The position numbers and the translations under genes are program-made. From contig NC_133392.1 in the NCBI RefSeq assembly GCF_047511655.1, positions 159,144,542-159,208,541 of the forward strand: DNA of 64,000 nucleotides. The letters run 5' to 3'. This document shows positions 11,849 through 24,962 of the stretch, piece after piece. Position 1 is the stretch's first letter, and every line of letters begins with the position of its first letter. The notes beneath the pieces were generated by a model, which was not told the DNA's origin, did not search any database, and was given only the letters and a program-made list of their open reading frames with translations. Source of the stretch: Castor canadensis (Eukaryota; Chordata; Mammalia; Rodentia; Castoridae).

Positions 11849-12059
11849 CAGGCCAGCTTTTCTTCCCCCCAAGCACTCCTGATTTTGGTGGTCTCTGCTC
11901 TTGGAACCCTCCTCCTACCCAGACTCCATGAGGGTAATTCTTCTGCCCCTCTAACTTCAGTTCTCACCTCCTTACTCAAGGATGCCTGGCTGTACCTTTA
12001 TCCCACTTCCTACCCTGCACTGCAGGTTTTGCCTTGGTCCACATAGGTATCCCTGGAAC

Positions 12060-12470
12060 ATTCTTTCTCTTGCCCACCTCCACTGCTTGCTTTTGGAACT
12101 CCTGCCTGAACCACAGCTGTCCATCTGTTATGAGAGACCTATTTCTATTTCTCAACACCAGATCTCTCACGTTACTGCCTTTCTCTCAAGCCTTCAGTGG
12201 CTGCCTGGAGTCTTCGGCATCAAGCCCAAGTGCCTCTGCTTGACATTCAGAGCCATTCACATCTACCTTTCCAGCTCTTGATCCCCATTCTGCCTCTCCT
12301 GCACCTCTTCCTGCCTCTTCCTCTGCACACCTGGCCTTGGGCACACCTGCCTTCCTGTTCTGCATACCTGTCCTGTGTATATTATGCACCTCTCTTCCCT
12401 CTTGCTCTTGGGCCTGTGGCCCCTGCCTTTGCACCTGTTGCTCCTGGGAAGGATGCTGCATCTCCACATT
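12060..12470. repeat. Possible ancient repeat, family not assigned
   Basis: A pyrimidine-rich run including GGCTGCCTGGAGTCTTCGGCATCAAGCCC and GCCTGTGGCCCCTGCCTTTGCACCTGTTGCTCC resembles a widespread mammalian repeat in which GGCTGCC and CCTTTGCAC recur. The assignment is weak. Confidence 0.35.
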
Positions 12471-12580
12471 GGCCGGGGACCTCACCAGTTTCGGGTCCAC
12501 TGCAGACCAGTCCCAGGTCTGGATGGTCACTCTGCTCTATTCATAGTGGTTCCCCTAGGTTGGGGAACAGCAGTCTCACT

Positions 12581-12787
12581 TTCCATCTCCACTCCTCAAG
12601 CACCTGCATCTTCCGAAAGAAATGCCCAAAGTCACACAGCTCTAAGAACAAAGAGCTGGGGCAGGTCCACCGACTGCAAAACAATTTTCTCTCCATCTCC
12701 ACTCCTCAAGCACCTGCATCTTCCGAAAGAAATGCCCAAAGTCACACAGAGCTGGGGCAGGTCCACCGACTGCAAAACAATTTTCTC
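12581..12787. repeat. Two-copy tandem duplication (110 and 97 bp)
   Basis: Copy 1 (12581-12690) and copy 2 (12691-12787) share CATCTCCACTCCTCAAGCAC, TTCCGAAAGAAATGCCCAAA and GAGCTGGGGCAGGTCCACCG with no mismatch that I can see. The one difference is a 13-base segment, CTCTAAGAACAAA, present only in copy 1. The near identity indicates a recent event. Copy 2 runs straight into a (TC)n tract and a SINE. Confidence 0.93.
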
Positions 12788-12805
12788 TCTCTCTCTCTCT
12801 CTTTT
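12788..12805. repeat. (TC)n microsatellite
   Basis: Uninterrupted TC dinucleotides followed by a T-run that is the reversed tail of the adjacent SINE. Confidence 0.8.
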
Positions 12806-13018
12806 TTTTGGTGGGACTGGAGTTTGAACTCAGGGCTTTGTGATTGCAAAACAGGCACTCTATTGCTTGAGCCATGCCTCCAGTCCATTTTGTTCCGGTT
12901 ATTTTTTGGAGATGGGGTCTTGTGAACTATTTCCCTGGGCTGGCCTTGAACCTTGATCCTCCAGACCTCAGTCTCCCAAGTAGCTAGGATTACAGGTGTG
13001 AGACATTGGTGCCTGGCA
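12806..13018 (-). repeat. Composite tRNA/7SL-type SINE, reverse orientation
   Basis: TTTGAACTCAGGGCTTTGTG, CACTCTATTGCTTGAGCCATGCCTCCAG, then the 7SL-like half GGCTGGCCTTGAACCTTGATCC and AGTAGCTAGGATTACAGGTGTGAG. One 7SL-like unit only. Confidence 0.9.
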
Positions 13019-13410
13019 TTAAAGCCAACACTCTTAATGAACTTCTTGCAGTTTGTCCCAGACTGCAGGGGCAATTTCTGGTGAGGAACACTCTATGTGC
13101 CTTTTTGGTTTAAATCTTTGATGATGGAATGCTAGCCCAGCCCCTGGGCACCCTCGTCCCAGTAAGACCTCTCCCCATCCAGCCAACTAGAGGTACACAC
13201 GGCTGAATGCACAGGCTGGGCTTCCCCATCTCTTATGTCCATCTCCTCCTCAGCTTGCCCTTGACAACGCGGATGATCTTTGACCAGGCATTCCACCTGT
13301 GACCTAAGGGAACTGGCGATGATGGAGGTGGCACATGCCTGAATTCCAGGCCTGGAATTTGTATCTATCTATTTATTTTCCAGTTTCTTTTTAAAATGTT
13401 TTAAAAATTT

Positions 13411-13719
13411 TTTGGTGGTACTGGGCTCTGGGCTTCATGCTTGCTGGGCACGTGTGTTACCACTTCAGCCATGCCTCCAGACCTTATAGCTCTGCTTATT
13501 TTGGAGACAGGATCTCACTTATTTGCTCACATCAGTCTAGACTGGGATCCTCTTATTCTATGCTTCTTGCCTTCACTGGGATGACAGGTTCAGGCCAACA
13601 CACCCAGCTTTTTTCATTGAGATAGAGTCTCGAGAACTTTTTGCCTGAGTCTTCCTGATCTCAGCCTCCTGTGTATAGCTAAGATTACAGGCATGAGCCA
13701 CCGGTGCGGTGCCTGGCTT
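13411..13719 (-). repeat. Composite tRNA/7SL-type SINE, reverse orientation
   Basis: The tRNA-like part (GGTACTGGGCTCTGGGCTTCATGCTTGCTGGGC) is followed by two 7SL-like units, ending AGATTACAGGCATGAGCCACCGG near 13700. Confidence 0.88.
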
Positions 13720-16408
13720 CCAGTTTCCTCTTACGGAAGACAAGTAATGCTGGTTTTCCTTTTATTGCTGTGACCCCAAGTTTCATTTCAAAATAAGATT
13801 TATTTAAGAAACAAGTTCAGCTGACGAAAATGAAACCACAAACTTAGAAACAGGATTAGTGATGTGCACATATGACCCAAATTATAAGATGAGAGACCAG
13901 TGACCCAAGAGTGAGAAATACTTGCCAGAGATGGAGAGAGGAAGAGAGAGACAGAGAGAGGAAATGGGGTGCCAGAGAAGAGCCCCTTGTTCACCTATGG
14001 GCCTCATGACCTTATTCCCAGAATTCTCAAGGGAAGGCTGGTAGACTCCACAGCAGAACCCCAGGGCAGAAAGTAAATTCCAGGTCACCTCACACTCCTT
14101 TTCTTTTTAACTAAATTTGTATCCCCTTTTGTGAAAGCATGTCAGAGTTCCTCCTTTTACAGGAAGTTGATCGAGAGAATCAAGGGAGAGATCAGAACCC
14201 AGGCAGCTGGCCCTGGGGAGAAGCTCTAGAGGATCTAGGCTGGGGGCCATGCCTGAATGCACATGTGTGTGCACACACACAGGCCCATCCTACCCACCAG
14301 CCACGATGCCCATTGTCTGCTGTACACTCATCTATACACAACCATGCTGGAGAAGAATCTCACCCTGTCCAGGCTGCATGCCCCACCCCAGGCCAGGTGG
14401 ACATCACTGAGCATTCTGCCTGTGGAATGGACTGAACCTGATGGCTATCCCAGGCCATCCCCTGGGCAGCCTCCTGCTCTCTGAAAAGCAGATGCTCCAG
14501 GGTGTAGCTGAAAACCAAGTCCAGAACCCTCACAGAGGAGGGGGTGGACAGCTCCACAGTGCCATCCTGGCGACCTTCACACTCATCTCCAGAGATGCAA
14601 ATGTTCAGCCCAGGCACATTTGAAACACGGACACATAGCGTAGCCCACAGTTCTCTGGAGTAGTCAGGGGGAGATGGACCATTTCCATTTCCCAAGGGCA
14701 CTACTGCTTTCTTCCTTGTGGGCCTGGGCATGCCCAGTTTATTGTCTAACAGCTTCTTGTGGCTACTCCTGGAGGAATAGGACAGGGCTGCCTGGCATCT
14801 CTATAATTCAGGTCTGGTGGGAGACACCTTCCACCAGATGGCCCAAGGCCTGGGCCTCCTGCAGAAACAAGCCCCAGAGGAGATAACAGAATCCCTGGGG
14901 CAGGTAGGGACAGAGCTGTGAAGGGGACTTCTTGGCATTTCCCCTCCTGCAACTTCCTTTTTACATTCCTGCAGTGACTCCTCGGCCCCCTGGCTTGTGG
15001 TCCTCAGAGGTTCTTAGAGAGGACACAGGATCCAGGGAGCCCTGCCCTGGCAACTGTCAGGGTGAGGGGGGAACCTGGTGCAGAGGAAGTGGATTTGGCT
15101 CACTGTCTACCTTGTGAAATCAAAGCCTTGCCTTTTATATCAAGTAGAAACCCATCTGCAGGGCTTAATGGCCCACCTCTAGAATTCCCTCCCCACCCAT
15201 GCCAAAGAGGGGGAGGTCCCAGGTAAGGCAGGCCTCCTGGCCCCCTCACACTCACCAGCTCCCTCAGGGCAGCCATGCAAACCCAGAGGACTCTAGGCGG
15301 CACCTGCAGGCCTCAGTGAACTCTGGAGTCCTTTCTGCCACTGCTGCAGCATCCCTAGCCCCTCCCAGGCTGGCTGCAGCTGCGTCCACCTGGCTGCAGT
15401 GTCAGAGATGGAACCTCTACATCTATTGGAATGATCAACGAGCTGGGCGGAGGGAGGAGTGGATGAGGGGAGGGGGAGAGGACACACTGCTCTCCCTTCA
15501 GTGATGAGAAGAGCAGTGATGCCCAGGCAGGATCTGCAGAGCTCTCTTCTGGAGCATCCACCTTAAGGGACAAAGAAAATGCTGAGTCTCTCATGGCCAG
15601 AATGAGATTTTAAGTGAGCCAAACCAGGAAAAGCCTAGGGGGGTGGGGAGGAAACAAGAATCCTTCCCTAGGAGACTGTGTTCCAGAGCCTGACTCAGCA
15701 AGGCAAGGGGGGCAGATGGATGCACAGACGGATGCACGATGTATAGAATAGGTGAAGTGGCTGCTGTGGCCTTCTGGGAGGAGGGGATGGGTTTTAACCA
15801 CCTGTACCCCAGGGCGGGAGGAGGGAGAGATCAGCGTCCTAGTGTTTCCATGACTGGCAATTTCAAAGGGAATCACTTTACAAGGGTGTAAAGAGGACGC
15901 CATGCTGGTGTCCTCCTGTGTTGTCAAGCTACCAAGATGTGCCCCTATCTGGAGCCCTGGACAAACCCACACCTGGGTGTTCCCTCCCCGACCACACACA
16001 GTGACTGTTGGGGGGGCGCTGTATGGGGAGGGTGCTGCTACCACATAGGGTGATGTGGGATTTTGCAATAGCTATAGAGATGGGAGGCAGCAGTCTCTGG
16101 AGAGCCTCATGCAGAGACACTCTGGTCATTGTGTCTTGCCAGCCACCTTGCTGAACCTAGCACAGTGGCTAGCACAGAGGAGGCTGTCTGTTCACTGTTG
16201 ATCCCCAGAGCCTGGTGCTGAGTTGAACTCATCCATGGACTGTGGTCCTCAATAACTCTTATTAGTGCACAATAGGTAACCCTCAATCACGAACTTTGAA
16301 AGAAACTAGGGCAAAAACCCTGGTTCCACTTGCAGAAGGAAACTGGAAGCCTGGGACAAAGTCATTGACCAGGCATTAGCATAGGTGCTGGATTTGTCTC
16401 TTGTATCT
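13720..16408. other. Unassigned intronic sequence
   Basis: No exon recognised and no long coherent repeat. A short CA-rich run sits near 14270. Open frames here overlap each other on both strands. Confidence 0.45.
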
Positions 16409-16483
16409 CATGCTGGTGGTCCTGGGGTTTAACTCCAGGCTTTGTGCTTGCTGGGCCCTATCACTTGAGCCACATTCCCAGCC
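16409..16483 (-). repeat. tRNA-like SINE fragment, reverse orientation
   Basis: GGTGGTCCTGGGGTTTAACTCCAGGC, then GCTTGCTGGGCCCTATCACTTGAGCCACATTCCCAGCC. Confidence 0.8.
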
Positions 16484-16865
16484 TACCGCTTTGGTTTCTA
16501 GGGAGCACCCAGAACACAGCTCCTAAGATGCCCATCCCTGGGACCTCCTTCAGTCCCACAGCACGAATCCATCCCCTCCAGGGGGAAGGCAGGCTGACAT
16601 TCTGAAGAGGGTTTACCTCTGAGTGTCCCCATCTGCCCCCAGTGGGATCTGCATCCTGTCTCACCTGCACATGGGACTGCCTCCTCACATGACCACTGGC
16701 AAAAGGCAGGACTGGGCTTCCTGCCACCTCGCTGGGCTACTGAACTCCCTAAACCAGAAGGGGGACTGCCTTCCAAACCTAGCAGGTGTGGACAGAGGAG
16801 CCCCACAATGAATTCCACTCCTAGTTAGGGTGTTCAGCGCTGGCTCCAGGCCCTCAGCTGATTTT

Positions 16866-16981
16866 CTTGTTCTTTTTTGAGATGGGGGTCTTGCCATGTA
16901 GTCTACACTGAGTTCAAAACTATCCACCAACTCAACCTGTCATGTAGCTGGGACTACAAGCATGCACTACTACCACTGGCT
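16866..16981 (-). repeat. 7SL/B1-like SINE fragment, reverse orientation
   Basis: GAGATGGGGGTCTTGCCATGTAG, ATGTAGCTGGGACTACAAGCATGCACTACTACC. This is a lone 7SL-like monomer without the tRNA part. Confidence 0.75.
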
Positions 16982-17189
16982 TCCATGGCTGGTTTTCCAT
17001 GAGACATGACTCCACATGGTTTCACTAGACTACCACATCTCACCCCCCTGCCCCACGCTTCCACTCCACCATTACCCCTTGCCAGCTTCACTTGATATGT
17101 AACCTCTGCTGAAGAGAAAGGAACCCCCAGACTAGAAAGAAAGCCACGGAAGCTTCTGGAGGAAACACAAGGGTTGGGGGTGGGAATCA

Positions 17190-17520
17190 GCAGCAAAAGC
17201 CAGCTGCAGCAGACCGAAACATGTCCCCAGAACATACGTCCGAGTCCTAACCCCGATGCCTGTGAACTGACCATTTTTAGCAAAAGGGTTTTGCAGATAT
17301 CTAAGGTAAGAATCCTGTAAGGTCATCCTGGATTAGGCTGGGCCTGTCTCCAGTAACAAATGCCATGGTAAGAGGGACAGACCTCAGATGCATGTGAGGG
17401 TGGAGGCAGAGACCCCCCCAGCGCCTCTGGAAAGCACATCCCTGCCCACACCTTGACTTTGGACTTCTGGTTTCCTGAACTGTGAGAGAATAAGGCCATT
17501 TTAAGCCACATCCGTTATAG
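17190..17520 (+). mobile_element. MaLR/ERVL-type LTR remnant (family uncertain)
   Basis: The order AACCCCGATGCCTGTGAACTGACC, TTTTGCAGATATCTAAGGTAAG, GGTCATCCTGGATTAGGCTGGGCC, CTTGACTTTGGACTTCTGG and GAACTGTGAGAGAATAAGG followed by TTTAAGCCAC is a common ancient mammalian repeat of LTR type. Non-coding. Confidence 0.5.
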
Positions 17521-17524
17521 TACT

Positions 17525-17790
17525 AGAAAACTAATGCCTCCTTATCCATGGGGACACACTCCAAGACCCCCAGTGGACGCCTGAAACCGTGCATAGAACT
17601 GAACCCGCTATACGTCAGCTTTTCCCTAAACATACATCAAGCAAAGCTTAATTTATGTCTTAGACACAGTAAGAGATTAACAACAATAATCAAAGAAAAT
17701 AATTACAACAATATCCTGTAACAGAAGCTACCTAAAAGTTATGTATTACTTATTTCTGGTCATTTCCACCAAGCATTTTCAGATTGATCA
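17525..17790 (+). mobile_element. Tigger-like DNA transposon fossil
   Basis: TTATCCATGGGGACACACTCCAAGACCCCCAGTGGACGCCTGAAACC and the AT-rich tail GACACAGTAAGAGATTAACAACAATAATC match the Tigger/pogo non-autonomous style. Non-coding. Confidence 0.5.
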
Positions 17791-18109
17791 GGCTAAAAGG
17801 AATGGAGGAAAGGAAACATGGAGAAAGGCGTGGGGACTACTGCACGCCCACCCAGTCGTTAGCCTCTCACCCTAGCAGGTTGTATGGAAGCAGAGAAACA
17901 GCGTTCTCTGCGGGAAGTGACCCTTTACTGGGATCTGGATCCTTGTGGGCCCCAATCCTCCCTGTAGAGGAGGGGAGCTTGCTCTCCCTGCAGTCCCATG
18001 TGTGAACCAGGAGCATGGGGCTCCTCCCTGCTCTCCAGGGGACAGTAAGAATAAATAGCAAATGGCTTCAAAGAGGATTACCATCCTAGCACCATGTGAC
18101 AGGGGCATG

Positions 18110-18365
18110 AAAGATTAATACCTTGTCTGTGCAGCACTACACTAGCAATTTGAAAGCCATCTTTACTTCACCACATCCATTAAAGCCTCTGCTGAGTAAA
18201 AAGATAGGCGAAAGAAACCTATTGGGTGCTGCATCTTTGCCATCACGTAATTAACAGGGAAATATGCTTTTAAATGAAAACCCTTGTTGAGGCTGCGGTG
18301 AGTGGAGCCAGCATGGTTCCTGGGGCATGTGGTACAATGTTTGGGGAAAATAATTGAGTAGCCCA
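18110..18365. other. Possible conserved non-coding block (weak)
   Basis: AT-rich unique sequence containing GTAATTAAC and TTTTAAATGAAAACCC, unlike the GC-richer neighbourhood and without a repeat signature. It could be an intronic regulatory element. Nothing but composition and motif style supports this. Confidence 0.2.
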
Positions 18366-18419
18366 GGTCCACAGTCTGGGGTCCGGAAATCCTGCTTACA
18401 TACCCTTATCTTATCAGAT

Positions 18420-21400
18420 CAAGAGAGGAAATAAAGGGAGATGCATGCGACAGGTAGCCACAGCCTCACTTGGAGGAGCGAAAAGATGAATTGATGTGTT
18501 GAGTGTTGGAAAACCATGAAAGGATGCAGCCACTCCTGAAGGCTCCTGTTTGGGAAAGTCCTTGTGTTACAATGTAGGGTGTAGAAAGGGCGGGGCATCC
18601 AGGTGTGTTTGGAGAACAGGTGAGGGTGAGGGGCCCCTCCCATGTTGCCTGTGTCTTAGTGACCTAGAGTTTGTGAAGCAGGAATAGGAACATCGGGAGG
18701 AGCCTCCTGCCTGCACAGTATAGCAAGCTGCAGTGAGCTGGGGCCAGGCTGTTCCTTCCTGTCGTTGTCCCTTACTTACTTTTGATGACCCTGGTCCACG
18801 AGTGAGGTCACAAGTGAGCACCAGCCTCCTTGAGCCTGCCTGGGGCAGGAGTCGGCTGTGGCCACATTCTAAGCTGTATGACTCGTAAGGTATAGGACCT
18901 GTTCTAACCTGTGAAGCAGAGACAAGCAGGGCCCACTCAGGCGGAGCTAGAGGATGAAAAGTAAATATGTAAGGTGTTAAGCAGGGGCCCTGACAGAGTA
19001 AACCCACTGCAAATGCCAGCTGCCAATACAAACGAGTGACAGGACAAATCATCATGGCCATTGTCATCTGCATCTCCCAGTCAGCCTGAATTCTTCCTGC
19101 AAACACTCAGCTGTCTATTTCCCTCTGCCCAGGCAGGCCGGGAGCCCTTTAGTAACCCTGGACATCTGCTGGAGGACCTCTGCCTGCCACCTGGGAACAC
19201 TTGATCTGGACGCCCTGGGATGGCTTCTGCAATGGGGAGGAATTAGCTCCATACAATTAAATGTCTTGGTGGTAGAAAAATATGAGTGGTGCGCCCATCT
19301 CGGGGTCGGGCAGTACCAAGGCTGAGGCTGCTGACTGGGAAGGCCATGGGACCGAGAGCTGGAGTGTATTGTCCTGATGCCAGCCTCAGGCCACAGCTGC
19401 CTCTGCAGGCTCTGTGCACCAGGGTCTGGCTCATCCTTGACTCAGGGATGAGTCCCTGTCTCCTGCCATCTCTGGCTGAGCAGTGAGCCCCACAACTGCT
19501 GCTGCCTCCCTTTTGAACTCCCCGTTGTTCAGGGCAGGATTGTCCAAGGGGGGTAGTGGACAACACCTTGGGGAGGGTGCATCATGGTACAGTCAGCCTC
19601 AGTGGGGCCAGGGGCCCTCTGGTTCCCCTTGGTTCTGATGCCTAATGCCTGGCCAACCCAGGAGAGATGAAGTTCCCTGAGCAGACTCAGCCCGGCTGTG
19701 GTGTTTACCTCTCTCTGCATCCTGGACATTAATGTGAATGGGGGAGGGGTTCTAGGATGTGGGGCCTCACAGGTCTGCAAAATCAGCCTGGGTCTGGAGA
19801 ATGCACATCTGCCTTGAAGGACGTGATCCTTTGGCATTTATTTCATGGTGATCTGCCTCTTGCACCAAAAAATTCTTTACCTTGTATGAGGGACTTCTTG
19901 GAGGGCTGAGTCCAGGATATCTGACTTTAGAAGAAGGGACACATCTGCTGGGTGGTGCAGGGTCCAGAGCAGGGTCTGGTATTGGTTTGGTTTTGGCTGG
20001 GAAGAGGGGCTTCCCCTCTCTGACTGTTCCAAGTTGGAACAGGTGGCTCCTGTCCTTCAATGCTCCACAGAGGGTAGTGGGGATAGGTAGGCCCTATCCT
20101 CATGGGGCCCACAGTTTGGAGGAGGGGCAGATATCAGCAGAAATGATCACTGAACGGTATGCTCATTAAGAAACTTATAGGGGTGCTGGCTTGGGGCTTG
20201 GTCAGTGCTGTGTTGTAACCTTGGCTCCACCAACAAATATGGGCCCCCTTCCAGCCTTTTTCTCCCTGAAACAAGGAGGCTGGCCCACAAGCAGTACAGG
20301 GTTGAAGAGCCTGAAGGGTCTCTCCTAAGGTCATTGGCTGCAGGAGTCCAGGACCCTAACCTCACAATGCTCAACAAAATAAACTGGGTCTGGGGCTATG
20401 TTGGAGACCAGGATTCTGACAAGCCTGGGGACAGGTACCCTTTTTTATCCCTTTCAGGGGCTGAGGGCAAGAGTCCCCTGGCTTGGGGATCTCCCCCCCA
20501 GCCCCTGAGACTCCCTAGGAACCCACATGATGTACCCTGGGGCCCAGCCAGGCCTTGGCACCCATACAGCCCAGCAGGTGGCTGGGACACTCTAGCAGCT
20601 CCCCATGGTTGTCATGGTTACTGAAGACAGTAGCCCCAGCAGCATCCAGAAGGCTTTGCCAGAAACTTTTGGGGTGGGTAAGGCAAAGAGGGAGGGCCCA
20701 ACCAGATATGGGCTCTACATGTGTGTGTCTGGCAAGATGGTGGTGACCATGGGCAGCTTTGGGCCCGTGACCTTCCCTGAGGGTGCTGCAGGCTTAGGGC
20801 AGAGCTTGGGGCCTCTAGGTGGTGCCACTCTAGTTGGCTTCCCTCCCTATATGTTGGGCAGATGATCCAGTTCATCCACAGAGGAGACTGGGCATTTTCT
20901 AAAGCCATCAGAGCCCAAGACCCTTGCTGTCTTAGCTGGGTGCCCCTCTCCTCATGGTGCCCAATACCCACACTGTCTCTTCCCCTTCATGCCTGCTCTC
21001 CCTGGCTCAAGTCTCTCACCTGCCTCTCCCCTTTCTGACTACGCTGTTTGCACACTGCCCCATCATGCTCTCTGGGCTACAGACATTTTGGTGGTGGCCC
21101 ATGTGTTATCTTGGTGCTTAGAACTATTCCACCTCCACAGTCCCAGAGGGCAGTTCCCTAGTTTGTGGGTCCATGAGGAGTGAGTGACATTCCCCAGTCA
21201 CAGACCTCACGGCAGAGCAGGAGTAGGAGAGTGCAGCCCCTCACGTGTCATACAGGCTCCCAGGAACAACATCAGGTCCCCAAGGGCAGCCTCTGGCTTC
21301 ATGTGCATACATCCTGCTTTTTGAAATGTCACTGTTTTTTCTGTACCACTTCCACTCAGGCCCCACTGTAACTGTCACTGGTCCCCAGGTGCCCTAGTGC

Positions 21401-24400
21401 AGTGTGCTGAGGTCCTGTAAGCACTGTCCCACTGCCTTTCCATCAGGAGGATGTAAACAAGGAGGCTCCTGCTGGTCTCCTGTGAGGAGCAAAGAAAGCG
21501 CACCTGTGTTCCTGTGGAAAGGGGACTGTGAATTGGGACTTGCAGTTCTTGCTCTAGGCACTGTGTCCTTTGGAGGAGGAAGGGGATAAGCTTGCTCTGG
21601 GCCTTCTGTCCATGATACCTGAACACCCCCTGGCCTGGGTGACTAAAAATACCCTCTACTCATTGCCAGGGAAAGGCATACCCCCTGGGAGGTAAGAGGA
21701 GCAAATTGTGCAGTCAGGAGAGAGGAGGGTGAGGGAGGGGTGACACAGGATGTGTATAGCCAGGGTGCAGTTGGGGGCAGACCAGGCACAGAAGGGTGTC
21801 GGCAAAGTACAGATGGGGTGCAGTTGGGCACAGGCAGGGTGTAGTTAGGTACACAGTGACAAGGTCCTGCTCCTCTAATGCAGCTCTGGCCTAAGCACAG
21901 CAAATCCGAATGAACCACATTCCAAAAAGCCTGGGAAACTAACAGCAGCTCCTTGCTAACATGCTATCCAGATAGAAGCTCAGTTTTAGACACAAAGCTG
22001 ACAAAAGCTAGCAGAGCATTTCAGTAGAACGTGGGCTTCACGTGTTCTGAGAACTAAAGAAACTTTGGCAAAGCCCTTTTCCTAAGAGCTTCCAACCGTT
22101 GGCAAGGGTTTCCTCCTGTAGCTCTTTGAGGGGGAGTAGAGGTAGGAAAGTTCACCTACAAACCAAAATAGCTAGGAAGTGTTTCTCAAAGCATGGTGGT
22201 GGAGCCCCTGGGTCTCGGTTACCAGGGGACTGTGAATGATGGAGCTGGTCCAGCTGTGTGGGACTGACTCTTGGGAGACGGTCTAGGCCTTTCAAGTGCT
22301 CTTCATAGCCCCTGTTCTTATCTGCTTTGGCTCTGTCATTGCACTACACAGAGCCACTGGAGGCTGAAGAGATGAGTTCATAACTGTCCCTAGAAATGTC
22401 CTCCCACATCAGGAAACAGAAAATGCACTGTGGAAACAAGTCTGCAAAAGGACAGACACACGGGTTGGCGCTGATGGCCTTGGTGACAGAAAAGTGACTT
22501 TCCTATCTGCAGCCTGTGCCTAAGCATAGTTCTTTCTCACCTTCATTCCTTTCCTTCTACAGGCAAACTCTCAAGAGCCACTGAGGCAACAGAGTCCACA
22601 GGTGAAGAAAACTAACATGGCTCTGAATAGCCTGGCTTTGGGTCCTGGCTCCTTCTTACAACAGCTTGGAGACCTCAGAAAAATCACTTTGACTTCCAGA
22701 CCCTGTTTCTGAATAAGATGAATGTGATCCAGGACTTTAGTGAGGAGGGAAGAAGCTGACATTGACACTGGCAGTGCTTGGAGCCTGACTGAGGGGTAGG
22801 GGGTGTCAACCTGCCGCAGGTTCCTGTTACAGGAGGCTGGTCTCCATTCTTGGCCACTCCTGGGAATAGGCCTTGATCCTCTCTTAACACACCAGCCCAC
22901 CATGCTGAATTTCCCTCTCTTCCCTGGGTTCTAGAATAATTCAGGTTCCTCCTTCTTGACCTCTTGTCTTGACCTTCTCCTACCCCCTTAAATCCCACAC
23001 CCAGGACCACTCCCTGAGCTCTGTCTTCTGCCCTTTTCACCCTTGGCACTAACCCCCAAGTGATCTCGTGCACCTTTGGGGCTGTGACTGGGGAGAGGGG
23101 AGGATGAGAGAGGCGGATGGTTGGCAGTTATACCCAGGTTCCACCTCTTATTTGAACCCCAGTACCATCTTCTCAACGTCTGTGGGCACAACCAGCAGTG
23201 AAATACATGCTTCCATCGGGAGTCCCTCTCCTGCCTGCTTCCTTGCATCTCTGCAGAACAATGTGGACCCAGAGAGAAGAGCTTGGGAGGCTCCTGTCTC
23301 CTCCCTGCTTCCCACCACTGTTCAGTTCCATAGAAACTCTGGCCCTGACACCCTCCTCCCTATCTGTGTTCACATCCTGACTTTGACTATATTGGGCTTC
23401 AACCATGGTCAAACCACCTGAGTCCTCCCTCTGTGGGGTCTCCCCTGCAGGCCCCCTTTCCCAGTCCTGCCATCACAACCCTGCCTTCAAGGGCTGCATC
23501 TAATGACCTCCACCCATCTTTCCTTCCCTCTTAGCAGGGTATACTGCATCCCCTTCCTGGCTCTTAGCCGCCCTCATCCCCAGGGGGGCTAAGAGCTGGG
23601 TGGGTCTTGCTAATTGTCAGCCCCTGAAATGTCGGCAGCAAAGGTTTTGCCTATTGTCTGTATTTGTAGGTCTTAAATAACATTTAAAATTAATTTCCCA
23701 GTGAATGGATTCATCAGTGTCTCCTTTTCCATGCATTCTAGTTATTTCTGGCCCACCTGCATGCAGAAGGGGTAGGAAGGGTACCACTTCTGGAGAGCCC
23801 CTGCCACTACTGAGAGTTATTTTGAGATCCTTCTGCTGTGGGCTGCATTTGACAGCTTCTGGACATGGGGGTCTGAGTTCAAGTTGAAGGATCATGAAGC
23901 TGCCAAGGGATGGAAGCTAAAAACACACGGGTGGTGAAGGAGGGGTAGGCTCACTGTGCGGCTCTGCAGTCCCCTCAGTGCTGCTAGTGGGCTACTGGGG
24001 TCACAGAGACAATGGGCAGGTATGCAGATGGATGCTCAGTAGGCTTGCTGGCCCTCCAGGCCAGAGGCAAGGAGACCAGGGCAAGGTGTGACCCTCTGGT
24101 CCCTAGGAGCCTGTTCTCACTGACTAGGGCAACAGGCCCTTCCATGTTTGCCCTGTTCTTCTTCCCTTCCACCCTGTCTTTTCCTAGGGCTAGGCACTGC
24201 TTAGGCTCAGGAAATGACTCAGAGGGAATCCAAGTCACTCTGCTCTACTGCTCCTCGGGACTCAGCTGGGCTTCAGGCCCAGCTGCTTGGAAGGGGGAGG
24301 AGCTGGCCTCTACTGAGCCTGCTCTGCACCAGGGACTATTTGATGCTCCTCCTTTTGAGGGGCCATTCCACCAATCCAAATAAAGGGAGGTGGAAGAATG

Positions 24401-24609
24401 AAGCCCCAAGGCTTGGAGAGAAACAGAGCTGGAGCCTGGGAGAACTAACTCTCTACAAGGGTGAAGGGTGAGGCTGGAGATGGAGGACCCTTGTGTGGAC
24501 AAGACCATAGTAAGCTATAAGGCCCAGTGAAGTCTCCTGCTCCCCTGCCCCCAGCGGTGTGCTGGTTTGTCTTGGAATCTGGTCAGGGAGCTGAGAAGAA
24601 ACGTGTTGC
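18420..24609. other. Unassigned intronic sequence
   Basis: About 6.2 kb with no exon, RNA gene or full-length repeat recognised. An imperfect GGTGCAGTTGGG-type reiteration lies at 21765-21865. Open frames of up to 179 codons occur but overlap on opposite strands and match nothing I know. Confidence 0.45.
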
Positions 24610-24962
24610 TGCTATGGCTTGATGGTGTCTCCATTTCATGTGTTGGCAACTCAATCTTGAAATTCATATGTCGATGGTTTTTGGAGGTGCAGCCTTTAGG
24701 AAGCAGTTAGGATTAGATGAGGGTATTAGAATGGGGCCGCCATGGCTGGACTCGTGGCTTTATAAAGGGGAAGAGAGACCTGAGCTGTGTGCTTGCTCCA
24801 TCCTGTCATGTCATGCCTCTGCTAGGGCTTGATGCAGGATTCACACCAGATGCCTATGCTAGGCTCACAACCTCCAAGATTGTGAGCCGAATACACTCCA
24901 GTTCTTTATAAATTGCTCAGTCTCAGGTATCTTGTTATAGCAGCTGAGGACAGACTAAGACA
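24610..24962 (+). mobile_element. MaLR (MST/THE1-type) solo LTR
   Basis: Begins TGCTATGGCTT and ends GGACAGACTAAGACA. Internal landmarks are GGAGGTGCAGCCTTTAGGAAG, GAGCCGAATACACTCC and TTTATAAATTGCTCAGTCTCAGGTATCTTGTTATAGCAGC. These follow the MST/THE1 LTR layout from TG to CA. Solo and non-coding. Confidence 0.8.

Noticed and set aside
11578..11979. Val/Glu- and Gly/Asp-rich frames on the - strand
   Set aside because: Translation of a trinucleotide microsatellite.
12197..12925. 242-codon open frame on the + strand
   Set aside because: It runs through a pyrimidine-rich repeat, the tandem duplication, a (TC)n tract and a SINE. Low complexity explains it.
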